The notes under the pieces are model-generated. The model made no database searches. It had not been told where the DNA came from and saw nothing but the letters and a program-made list of their open reading frames with translations. DNA of 64,000 nucleotides from Azonexaceae bacterium (GTDB taxonomy: Bacteria > Pseudomonadota > Gammaproteobacteria > Burkholderiales > Rhodocyclaceae), in contig SSSZ01000030.1 of NCBI GenBank assembly GCA_009469675.1, positions 186,001 to 250,000 on the forward strand. Direction: 5' to 3'. Positions 46,205 through 56,483 of the stretch are shown here, piece after piece (within the stretch, counting starts at the first letter, position 1; each line of letters opens with the position of its first letter). Position numbers and translations under genes: made by a program.

Positions 46205-47032
46205 TCAGGGCCGCTTGCGGTATTTGGCAAAATCGGGGGGGCGCCGCTCGATCCAGGCGTTGCGGCCCTCCTGGCCTTCGGCGGTCATGTAGAAGAGCCC
46301 GGTGGCGTTGCCCGCCAGTTCCTGGATGCCGGCCAGGCCGTCGGTGTCGGCGTTGAAGCCGGCCTTGAGCAGGCGCAGCGCCATGGGCGAGAGTTTGAGC
46401 ATGTCGCGGCACCAGGCGACGGTTTCCTCTTCCAGCCGCTCAAGGGGGACGACGGCGTTGACCAGGCCCCAGTCAAGGGCAGTGGCGGCGTCGTACTGGC
46501 GGCAGAGGAGCCAGATTTCCTTGGCCCGCTTCAAACCGATGGTGCGGGCCAGAAGGCCGGCCCCCAGGCCGGCGTCGAAACTGCCGACGCGGGGGCCGGT
46601 CTGGCCGAAGCGGGCGTTCTCGGCGGCGATGCTGAGGTCGCAGACGAGGTGCAGGACATGCCCGCCGCCGATGGCGAAGCCGGCCACCATGGCGACCACC
46701 GGCTTGGGCAGGCGGCGGATCTGCATCTGCAGGTCGAGGACGTTCAGGTGCGGCGTACCGCCTTCGTCGATATAGCCTTCGGCCCCCCGCACTTTCTGGT
46801 CGCCGCCGGAACAGAAGGCTTCACCCCCTTCGCCGGTGAGGATGATGGCGCCGATGGCGTTGTCGCGGTGGGCACGATGGAAGGCGTCGATCAGTTGTTC
46901 CACGGTTTCCGGCCGGAAGGCGTTGCGTTTTTCCGGGCGGTTGATGGCAATGCGGGCAATGCCTTCGGCGGCGTGGTAATGGATGTCGGAATACGAGGCC
47001 TGGGCTTGCCAGTCAAGGGCGGGGCGGATCAT
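46205..47032 (-). CDS. menB: 1,4-Dihydroxy-2-naphthoyl-CoA synthase
   Basis: Crotonase-fold enzyme of 275 aa that closes the naphthoate ring. [34 protein letters not shown], and [14 protein letters not shown] are the MenB signature. [21 protein letters not shown] at the C-terminus is typical. It is the first gene of menBCEFD; menA, menH and menG are not in the window. Confidence 0.95.
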   Translation of the reverse strand: MIRPALDWQAQASYSDIHYHAAEGIARIAINRPEKRNAFRPETVEQLIDAFHRAHRDNAIGAIILTGEGGEAFCSGGDQKVRGAEGYIDEGGTPHLNVLDLQMQIRRLPKPVVAMVAGFAIGGGHVLHLVCDLSIAAENARFGQTGPRVGSFDAGLGAGLLARTIGLKRAKEIWLLCRQYDAATALDWGLVNAVVPLERLEEETVAWCRDMLKLSPMALRLLKAGFNADTDGLAGIQELAGNATGLFYMTAEGQEGRNAWIERRPPDFAKYRKRP

Positions 47033-47163
47033 GGCGGGGAGAAAGTCGGGGGTGGAGTTGATCGAGGATTAACCGGCATTCTAGCGCGCCGGCCCGATGG
47101 GCAGGAGGGCGGGCGGCGGCGCCGGAGAATCGCCTGCCGCCGGTCATACACAAGTCATTGTTT

Positions 47164-47191
47164 TTGATATAGAGTGGCGGCCTATTAGAAT
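47164..47191 (+). promoter_or_regulatory. Promoter of the pseudo-receiver regulator gene
   Basis: TTGATA (47164-47169), 16-bp spacer, TAGAAT (47186-47191); both hexamers match 5 of 6. The start codon 47252 follows a GGAAGAGA ribosome site. The divergent men operon starts at 47032. Confidence 0.6.
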
Positions 47192-47251
47192 CTAAGCATT
47201 TCGTAATAACCGGCGGTGCCGGGGAAGCCACCGCCCATCGACGGAAGAGAC

Positions 47252-48553
47252 ATGACCGACCTGCCCCGCGTCCTGATCGTGGACGCTTCCCGAGTCATTC
47301 GGGCATCCCTGGCGAAATACCTCAAGGAATTCTTCGACGTGCGCGAGGAGGCCAACGGCGAATCCGCCTGGCAGACCCTCGTCCTCGACTCGTCCATCGT
47401 CGCCGTCATTTCCGGCCTTCATTTGCCCAAGCTGGACGGCTACGGCCTGGTCGAGCGCATGCGTTCCAACAAGCTGCGCCGCCTCAAGGAAACTCCCTTC
47501 TACCTCATCGTTTCCGACGTGGTCAGCGAAGGGGAGCGGCAGCAGGGGCGCATCCGCGGGGTCACCGATTTTCTGCAGAAAGGCATGGGCAGCGCCGAAA
47601 TCGGCACCGTCATCGGCGGCATCCGCGGCCGGCAGGCCTCGCCGGACGCCGAAGACGAAGCGGTTGCCGCCGACGAGGGGGTGGGACTCTTTCGCGTCGA
47701 CCATGCGGCCGAACCCGAAGCGGTCGGGACGACCAGCTACACCGGTGCCCAGAGCGACATCGGCGTCAGCGACATCCTCGGCCAGATGGGCCGCCTGGCC
47801 GGACTCTCCGGCCTCACCGCCAGCGACGTCATGGGCATGCAACAGGCCTCGGCGATGGACGATTTTCCGCCCCGGGTCGACGTGGATCTGCGCCTGCGGG
47901 AACTCCTCCCGGCCGTCGGCAAGGGGCAGGCCGTCGGTGTCCTGGTCTTCGGGCTGGACAGCTACGAGGCGGTGGGCGAACGCTTCAACCAGGATCTGGC
48001 CGACAAGATCGCCCTCAAGTTCGGGCGGCTGCTGGCCAAGAAAATCCGCACCGACGACACCATCGGCCAGTTTTCGCCGGGGCGCATCGCCATCGTCGCT
48101 CCCGGCACCAACCGGGCGCTCTGCGCCAGCTTTGCCGAGCGGGTGTGCAAGGGGCTGGCGGCGGCGCAAATCTCGATCCGCGGCCAGCGGGTGGACATGA
48201 CGGTCAGCGTCGGCATCGCCACCATGCCGGAGGACGGTATCGCCATGGGGGCCGACGAACTGCTCGATCTTGCCAACGGGCGGATGGAATCGGCCCGGCG
48301 CGAAGGCGGCAACCGGGTCGAGTCGGGGGCGAGCCGAAGCGCCGGTGACTTCAAGCAGGACGAATTCGTCGCCCGCTTGAAGGAACTGCTCGGCAGCGCC
48401 CCGGCCTCCGCCCTGCAACCCTGCCTCGGCACCGTCGGCCTGCAGATCGTGCCCCTCCTCAAGCAACTCGATCAGTCTTTCAACCTCGGCCTGCCGGTGG
48501 ACGACATCGAGCGCAAGCTCTGGTCCCGCGCCCGGGCAGAACGGATGTCCTGA
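47252..48553 (+). CDS. Pseudo-receiver protein with degenerate GGDEF domain
   Basis: Protein of 433 aa, paralogue of the regulator at 36792-37931 (shared TDLPRVLIVD, LPKLDGY, APGTNRALCASFA). The receiver has lost its acidic pocket (D12 to A) and phospho-acceptor (position 55 is Gly: AVISGLHLPKLDGY). An insert of about 90 residues lies between the receiver and the GGDEF fold. The GGDEF signature is replaced by QFSPGRIAIV. Neither phosphorylation nor cyclase activity is expected. It probably binds the other regulator or a partner protein. ATG 47252 was chosen for its ribosome site. Confidence 0.82.
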   Translation: MTDLPRVLIVDASRVIRASLAKYLKEFFDVREEANGESAWQTLVLDSSIVAVISGLHLPKLDGYGLVERMRSNKLRRLKETPFYLIVSDVVSEGERQQGRIRGVTDFLQKGMGSAEIGTVIGGIRGRQASPDAEDEAVAADEGVGLFRVDHAAEPEAVGTTSYTGAQSDIGVSDILGQMGRLAGLSGLTASDVMGMQQASAMDDFPPRVDVDLRLRELLPAVGKGQAVGVLVFGLDSYEAVGERFNQDLADKIALKFGRLLAKKIRTDDTIGQFSPGRIAIVAPGTNRALCASFAERVCKGLAAAQISIRGQRVDMTVSVGIATMPEDGIAMGADELLDLANGRMESARREGGNRVESGASRSAGDFKQDEFVARLKELLGSAPASALQPCLGTVGLQIVPLLKQLDQSFNLGLPVDDIERKLWSRARAERMS

Positions 48554-48569
48554 CCCTCGGCGGGGCATG

Positions 48570-48596
48570 AAAAAAGCCGGCAGCGCCGGCTTTTTT
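48570..48596. terminator. Bidirectional Rho-independent terminator
   Basis: AAAAAAGCCGGC-AGC-GCCGGCTTTTTT, a perfect palindrome with A- and T-tracts on both sides. It serves the plus-strand regulator gene and the minus-strand fumarase gene. Confidence 0.9.
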
Positions 48597-48613
48597 CGAT
48601 TCCGGGGGAGGAA

Positions 48614-50158
48614 TCAGGCAGCGACGGGAATCTTGCCGATCTTGATCTGCCATTCCCGGGGGCCGATGCTGTGCACCGAGGTGCCGGCCGAGTCGACGGC
48701 CACGGTGACCGGCATGTTCTCGACGTCGAACTCGTAGATGGCCTCCATGCCCAGATCGGCAAAGCCAACGACCTTGGCCGACTTGATGGCCTTGGCCACG
48801 AGGTAGGCGGCGCCGCCAACGGCCATCAGGTAGGCCGACTGGTTGTCCTTGATCGCGGCGATGGCGGTGGGGCCGCGTTCGGACTTGCCGACCATGGAGA
48901 TGAGGCCGGTCTGCTCCAGCATCATGCGGGTGAACTTGTCCATGCGGGTGGCGGTGGTCGGGCCGGCCGGGCCGACGACTTCGTCGCGCACCGGGTCCAC
49001 CGGGCCGACGTAGTAGATGACGCGGTTGGTGAAATCCACCGGCAGCTTCTCGCCCTTGGCCAGCATGTCGGCGATGCGCTTGTGGGCGGCGTCGCGGCCG
49101 GTCAGCATCTTGCCGTTCAAGAGCAGCTTCTGGCCGGGCTTCCAGGAAGCGACCTGGTCCTTGGTCAGGGTGTTGAGGTCCACCCGGGTGGCCGACTTGA
49201 CGTCCGGTGTCCAGGTGACGGCGGGCCAGTCTTCCAGCTTCGGCGGCTCGATCTTGGCGGGGCCGGAGCCGTCGAGGTGGAAGTGGCAGTGGCGGGTGGC
49301 GGCGCAGTTGGGCACCAGCGCCACCGGCAGGTTGGCAGCGTGGCAGGGATAGTCGAGCACCTTGACGTCGAGCACCGTGGTCAGGCCGCCCAGGCCCTGG
49401 GCACCGACCCCCAGGGCGTTGATTTTCTCGAACAGTTCGAGGCGCAGTTCTTCGGCGCGGGTCAGCTTGGCACCGGTCTTGGCAAATTCGGCCGCCTTGG
49501 CCTTCAGTTCATGAATGTCCACGGGCGCCATGATCGATTCCTTGGCCAGCAGCATGGCCTTTTCCGGCGTGCCGCCGATGCCGATGCCGATGATGCCCGG
49601 CGGGCACCAGCCGGCGCCCATTTCGGGAATCTTGTGCAGCACCCAGTCCACCAGATCGTCGGAGGGGTTGAGCATGGCGAATTTGGACTTGGCTTCCGAG
49701 CCGCCGCCCTTGGCAGCACAGATGACCTCGACGTGGTCGCCTTCGACGATCTCGAAGTGCACCACGGCCGGGGTGTTGTCCTTGGTATTCTTGCGGCTGC
49801 CGGCCGGGTCGGCCAGCACCGAGGCGCGCAGGGGGTTGTCGGGGTTGGCGTAGGCGCGGCGCACGCCTTCGTCGATCATCTTCTGGATGCTCATGGTGGC
49901 GTCCGGCCAGGTGACGTTCATACCGACCTTGATGAAGACCATGCCGATGCCCGTATCCTGGCAGATCGGGCGGTGGCCTTCGGCGGCCATGCGGGAATTG
50001 GTCAGGATCTGGGCGATGGCGTCCTTGGCGGCGGGGTTTTCCTCGCGCTCATAGGCTTCGCCCAGGGCCGTGATGTAATCCAGCGGGTGGTAGTAGCTGA
50101 TGTACTGGAAGGCATCGGCGATGGATTGGATCAGGTCTTCTTGGCGGATCGAACTCAT
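48614..50158 (-). CDS. fumA: Fumarate hydratase, class I (iron-sulfur)
   Basis: Oxygen-sensitive 4Fe-4S fumarase of 514 aa. Cluster Cys candidates lie in RPICQDTGIG, YPCHAANL/VPNCAATRHCHF. AKGGGSEAKSK, PPGIIGIGIGGTPEKA and GPTTATRMD are typical of the single-chain class I family. It interconverts fumarate and malate in the TCA cycle. It follows the yqhA gene after a 16-bp gap and ends at a bidirectional terminator. Confidence 0.94.
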   Translation of the reverse strand: MSSIRQEDLIQSIADAFQYISYYHPLDYITALGEAYEREENPAAKDAIAQILTNSRMAAEGHRPICQDTGIGMVFIKVGMNVTWPDATMSIQKMIDEGVRRAYANPDNPLRASVLADPAGSRKNTKDNTPAVVHFEIVEGDHVEVICAAKGGGSEAKSKFAMLNPSDDLVDWVLHKIPEMGAGWCPPGIIGIGIGGTPEKAMLLAKESIMAPVDIHELKAKAAEFAKTGAKLTRAEELRLELFEKINALGVGAQGLGGLTTVLDVKVLDYPCHAANLPVALVPNCAATRHCHFHLDGSGPAKIEPPKLEDWPAVTWTPDVKSATRVDLNTLTKDQVASWKPGQKLLLNGKMLTGRDAAHKRIADMLAKGEKLPVDFTNRVIYYVGPVDPVRDEVVGPAGPTTATRMDKFTRMMLEQTGLISMVGKSERGPTAIAAIKDNQSAYLMAVGGAAYLVAKAIKSAKVVGFADLGMEAIYEFDVENMPVTVAVDSAGTSVHSIGPREWQIKIGKIPVAA

Positions 50159-50174
50159 GGCTGGGGTTCCGTGG

Positions 50175-50696
50175 TTAGTGTTGCTGGTGTTGGAGGGCGA
50201 GGGTTTGCGTCATGACCTTGTCGGTCATGGCGATCATGAAGGCGGAAACGAGGAAGAGGGCATGGATCACCGCCTGCCAGAGGATGACGCGGTCGTCGAT
50301 CTGGGCGGCGTTGATGAAGGTCTTGAGGAGATGGATCGAGGAAATGCCGATCAGCGCCGTCGCCAGCTTGACCTTGAGGACGCCGGCGTTGACGTGGGAA
50401 AGCCATTCCGGCTGGTCGGGATGGCCTTCGAGGTCGAGGCGGGAGACGAAAGTCTCGTAACCGCCGACGATGACCATGACCAGCAGGTTGGCGATCATGA
50501 CCACGTCGATGAGGCCGAGGACGATGAGCATGACTTCGGCTTCGGAAAGGCTGCCGGCTTTGCTCACCAGATGGATCAGTTCGTGCATGAACTGGTAGAC
50601 GTAGACGCCCTGGGCGGCGATCAGGCCGAGATAGAGGGGGGCCTGCAGCCAGCGGCTCCAGAAGATGAAGCCTTCGAGTTTGTTGACCAGTTTCAT
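50175..50696 (-). CDS. YqhA-family (UPF0114) membrane protein
   Basis: Membrane protein of 173 aa with about four helices. FIFWSRWLQAPLYLGLI, VMIANLLVMVIVGGYETFVSR and IGISSIHLLKTFI match the UPF0114 family. Function unknown. It is probably transcribed with fumA. Confidence 0.9.
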   Translation of the reverse strand: MKLVNKLEGFIFWSRWLQAPLYLGLIAAQGVYVYQFMHELIHLVSKAGSLSEAEVMLIVLGLIDVVMIANLLVMVIVGGYETFVSRLDLEGHPDQPEWLSHVNAGVLKVKLATALIGISSIHLLKTFINAAQIDDRVILWQAVIHALFLVSAFMIAMTDKVMTQTLALQHQQH

Positions 50697-50724
50697 GATC
50701 CGCCGGGGTGCTGAAAGGGAACCG

Positions 50725-50733
50725 ATTTTAGCA
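50725..50733 (-). promoter_or_regulatory. Extended -10 promoter of yqhA-fumA
   Basis: TGCTAAAAT on the minus strand gives TGN plus a -10 with 5 of 6 matches, about 29 nt upstream of the yqhA ATG. No -35 is seen. The rest of the 50697-50943 gap shows no clear acsA promoter to me. Confidence 0.4.
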
Positions 50734-50943
50734 CGGCCGCCGGAGTGCGGTTCCGGCCTGCTTGCTGCGCCGCAGCGTGCGTTCGTAAGCGGTATGTAAG
50801 ATTATCAACGTCTAATGCGCCGATCCGCAATGCAGGGCGGTTCGCGCTGGTCAAGGCGCATTTCCCCAGGTTTTCCGGACTCGACCCCGGGATTCGATTC
50901 GTCGTATCAACATTAGATGCCAAGTATCGCAGAGGAGAAAAAC

Positions 50944-52905
50944 ATGTCGAATGATTCCGTGCAGCTCTTTCATCCTTCCCAAGACGTCGTCAAGAACGCG
51001 GCCGTTTCCGGGATGGATGCCTACAAGGCGCTGTGCGCGGAGGCAGAGCAGGACTACGAAGGGTTCTGGGCGCGCCACGCCCGCGAACTGGTGAGCTGGA
51101 AGCAGCCCTTCACCCAGGTTCTCGATTCGTCCAACGCGCCGTTCTTCAAGTGGTTTGCCGACGGCAAGCTCAACGTCTCCTACAACTGCCTGGACCGCCA
51201 GGTCGAAGCCGGCCTGGGCGACAAGGTCGCGATCGTCTTCGAAGCCGACAACGGCGAAGTCACCAAGGTGACCTACAAGGAAATGCTGGTCAAGGTCTGC
51301 AAGATGGCCAACCTGCTCAAGTCCAAGGGGGTCAAGAAGGGCGACCGCGTCGTCATCTACCTCCCCATGACCGTCGAAGGCATCGTCGCCATGCAGGCCT
51401 GCGCCCGCGTCGGCGCCATCCACTCCGTCGTCTTCGGCGGCTTTTCCGCCCAGTCCCTGCGCGACCGCATCAACGACGCCGGCGCCGTCATGCTCATCAC
51501 CTCCGACGGCCAGTTCCGCGGCGGCAAGTCGATTCCCCTGAAGCCGATCGCCGACGAAGCCTTCGCCATGGGCGGCTGCGACTCCTGCAAGAACGTCATC
51601 GTCTTCAAGCGTACCGGCGGCGAGTGCACCATGGTGGCCGGCCGCGACGAATGGCTGCACGACCTCCTGGCCGGCCAGGCCGACAACTGCGAACCCGAAT
51701 GGGTCGAGGCCGAGCATCCGCTCTTCCTCCTCTACACCTCGGGTTCCACCGGCAAGCCCAAGGGCGTCCAGCATTCCACCGGCGGCTACCTGCTGCACGC
51801 CATCCTGACCATGAAGTACACCTTCGACATCAAGCCGGGCGACACCTTCTGGTGTACCGCCGACATCGGCTGGGTCACCGGTCACACCTACATCACCTAC
51901 GGCCCCCTGGCCTGCGGCGCCACCGAGATCGTCTTCGAGGGCGTGCCCACCTATCCGGATGCCGGCCGTTTCTGGAAGATGATCCAGGATCACAAGGCCA
52001 CCATCTTCTATACCGCCCCCACCGCCATCCGCTCCCTCATCAAGGCGGCCGACGCCAATCAGGCGATCCATCCCAAGAGCTACGACCTTTCTTCCCTGCG
52101 CATCCTGGGTTCGGTCGGCGAGCCGATCAACCCGGCGGCCTGGCAGTGGTATTACGACAACGTCGGCGGCGGCCGCTGCCCCATCGTCGATACCTTCTGG
52201 CAGACCGAAACCGGCGGTCACATGATTACCCCCCTGCCGGGTGCCACGCCCTTGGTGCCGGGATCGTGCACCCTGCCCTTCCCGGGCATCCAGGCCGCCG
52301 TGGTGGACGAGACCGGCGCCGACGTACCCTGGGGCCAGGGCGGCATCCTGGTGGTCAAGCAGCCGTGGCCGTCGATGATCCGCACCATCTGGGGCGATCC
52401 CGACCGCTTCGTGAAGTCCTATTACCCGGCCGACTTCCAGGGCAAGTACTACCTGGCGGGCGACGGCGCCATCCGCGACGCCAAGACCGGCTACTTCACC
52501 ATCACCGGCCGCATCGACGACGTGCTCAACGTTTCCGGTCACCGCATGGGTACCATGGAAATCGAATCCGCCCTGGTCGCCAACCCCATCGTTGCCGAAG
52601 CCGCCGTGGTCGGGCGCCCCGACGACCTGACCGGCGAGGCCATCGTCGCCTTCGTGGTCTTGAAGCGGGCCCGCCCCACCGGCGACGAGGCCAAGAAGAT
52701 CATCAAGGAACTGCAGGACTGGGTGGGCAAGGAAATCGGCCCCATCGCCAAGCCCAAGGACATCCGCTTCGGCGACAACCTGCCCAAGACCCGTTCCGGC
52801 AAGATCATGCGCCGCTTGCTGCGGGGCCTGGCCAAGGGCGAGGAACTGACCCAGGACACGTCCACCCTGGAAAATCCGGCGATTCTCGAACAGCTCAAGG
52901 GTTAA
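50944..52905 (+). CDS. acsA: Acetyl-CoA synthetase
   Basis: AMP-forming acetate--CoA ligase of 653 aa. [38 protein letters not shown] and [15 protein letters not shown] (with the acetylated regulatory Lys) match Acs. I chose ATG 50944 behind GAGGAGA. It stands upstream of a CrbS-type kinase, as acs genes often do when regulated by the acetate switch. Confidence 0.95.
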   Translation: MSNDSVQLFHPSQDVVKNAAVSGMDAYKALCAEAEQDYEGFWARHARELVSWKQPFTQVLDSSNAPFFKWFADGKLNVSYNCLDRQVEAGLGDKVAIVFEADNGEVTKVTYKEMLVKVCKMANLLKSKGVKKGDRVVIYLPMTVEGIVAMQACARVGAIHSVVFGGFSAQSLRDRINDAGAVMLITSDGQFRGGKSIPLKPIADEAFAMGGCDSCKNVIVFKRTGGECTMVAGRDEWLHDLLAGQADNCEPEWVEAEHPLFLLYTSGSTGKPKGVQHSTGGYLLHAILTMKYTFDIKPGDTFWCTADIGWVTGHTYITYGPLACGATEIVFEGVPTYPDAGRFWKMIQDHKATIFYTAPTAIRSLIKAADANQAIHPKSYDLSSLRILGSVGEPINPAAWQWYYDNVGGGRCPIVDTFWQTETGGHMITPLPGATPLVPGSCTLPFPGIQAAVVDETGADVPWGQGGILVVKQPWPSMIRTIWGDPDRFVKSYYPADFQGKYYLAGDGAIRDAKTGYFTITGRIDDVLNVSGHRMGTMEIESALVANPIVAEAAVVGRPDDLTGEAIVAFVVLKRARPTGDEAKKIIKELQDWVGKEIGPIAKPKDIRFGDNLPKTRSGKIMRRLLRGLAKGEELTQDTSTLENPAILEQLKG

Positions 52906-52982
52906 GCGCCTTGTCCGGGTTTTGGCGGTGCCGAGGCCCGGGCGGACGATGTGACCGCGAGGCTGTTCGGCCCTCGTCAGAA

Positions 52983-53016
52983 CCCCGGGTCGGCCAGCTT
53001 GCCAGGCCGGCCGGGG
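52983..53016 (+). other. Strong stem-loop in the acsA-symporter leader region
   Basis: CCCCGG-(G)-TCGGCC pairs with GGCCGG-CCGGGG around a 9-nt loop, giving a 12-bp stem with one bulge. It lacks a T-tract, so it is not a simple terminator. A second hairpin CGAGG/CCTCG lies just before it. The leader then runs to GAGGAGACC and the small ORF. Confidence 0.5.
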
Positions 53017-53042
53017 CAACCGATAAAGGCAAAGAGGAGACC

Positions 53043-53144
53043 ATGGTCGCCCAACCGGTGACCGCCTTTGCGGGACGTAACACCGCAACCAGACGGCTGG
53101 CACGCTTGGCGTGCCAGCCGTTTTTCTCTGGGTGTCGAGGGTGA
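53043..53144 (+). CDS. 33-residue leader ORF ending at the start of the next gene
   Basis: MVAQPVTAFAGRNTATRRLA is its N-terminal part; the C-terminal 13 residues are encoded by a terminator hairpin. It is preceded by AGAGGAGACC, a strong ribosome site, and its TGA overlaps the GTG of the following membrane protein (GTGA). This would give translational coupling. It may be a regulatory leader peptide; it may also be a chance ORF over the acsA terminator. Confidence 0.4.
   Translation: MVAQPVTAFAGRNTATRRLARLACQPFFSGCRG
53093..53125 (+). terminator. Terminator/attenuator hairpin inside the leader ORF
   Basis: ACGGCTGGCACGC-TTG-GCGTGCCAGCCGT plus TTTTT, a perfect 13-bp stem. It is nearly 190 bp after the acsA stop, far for a simple terminator, and lies within a translated reading frame. 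A moving ribosome would melt it. Confidence 0.75.
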
Positions 53145-53335
53145 GACATACGTCCGCCGTTCGCCAGCGCCTGGTCGCTCTGGGCTTGGTCGGTCTGCCC
53201 CTGCTCACCTTTCCGCTGGTTTCCCTGCCCGGCGGCGAGATCGGCGGCGTGCCGGGACTCTTCTGGTATCTTTTCGGCATCTGGGGCGGACTCATCGGAT
53301 TGGCCGCCTGGGTGGCCGAACGGCGGGGAGGTTAG
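53141..53335 (+). CDS. Small two-helix membrane protein
   Basis: Protein of 64 aa with two hydrophobic segments (RLVALGLVGLPLLTFPLVSL and GLFWYLFGIWGGLIGLAAWV) and a short charged tail. It resembles the small DUF-type subunits found before Na+/solute symporters. The start GTG 53141 overlaps the leader ORF stop, and the kinase gene starts one base after its stop. Confidence 0.65.
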   Translation: MRHTSAVRQRLVALGLVGLPLLTFPLVSLPGGEIGGVPGLFWYLFGIWGGLIGLAAWVAERRGG

Positions 53336-53336
53336 G

Positions 53337-56072
<2,736 letters not shown>

Positions 56073-56073
56073 C

Positions 56074-56445
56074 ATGGCGCACAAGATACTGATCGCCGAC
56101 GATGAACCCAATATCGTCATTTCCCTCGAATTTCTCATGAAGAAGGAGGGTTTCGTGGTCGCCGTGGCGGGCGACGGCGAGGAGGCCTTGGCCAAGGTGG
56201 CGGGATTTCAGCCCGACCTTTTGCTGCTCGACGTGATGATGCCCAAGAAATCGGGTTTCGAGGTCTGCGAAGCCCTGCGCGCCGACAACGCCAACGCCGC
56301 CCTCAAGATCGTCATGCTCACCGCCAAGGGGCGCGATACCGAAGTCGCCAAGGGCCTCGCCCTGGGGGCCGACGCCTACGTCACCAAGCCGTTTTCCACC
56401 AAGGATCTGGTGGCCAAGGTCAAGAGCATGCTGGGCATCGTCTGA
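56074..56445 (+). CDS. Receiver-only response regulator
   Basis: CheY-like receiver of 123 aa. D9/D10, phospho-acceptor D53 (LLLLDVMMPKKSGF), T83 region (MLTAKGRD) and K105 (VTKPFS) are intact. It has no DNA-binding or other output domain, whereas CrbR/ErdR have a LuxR-type one. ATG 56074 was chosen for the GGAG site; it starts one base after the kinase stop. It presumably passes phosphate on, or acts on a protein partner. Confidence 0.88.
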   Translation: MAHKILIADDEPNIVISLEFLMKKEGFVVAVAGDGEEALAKVAGFQPDLLLLDVMMPKKSGFEVCEALRADNANAALKIVMLTAKGRDTEVAKGLALGADAYVTKPFSTKDLVAKVKSMLGIV

Positions 56446-56483
56446 TCCCGGACGTTGGCAAGAATATTCGACAGGGACGATCC

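Noticed and set aside
47058-47072. TTGATCGAGGATTAA upstream of menB resembles an FNR box
   Set aside because: The half-sites are separated by 5 instead of 4 bases and the second half has one mismatch, so I do not call it.
53020-53090. c-di-GMP-I riboswitch-like fragments in the leader
   Set aside because: Only short blocks resemble the consensus; the paired stems and the tetraloop/receptor do not line up. It needs a covariance-model test.
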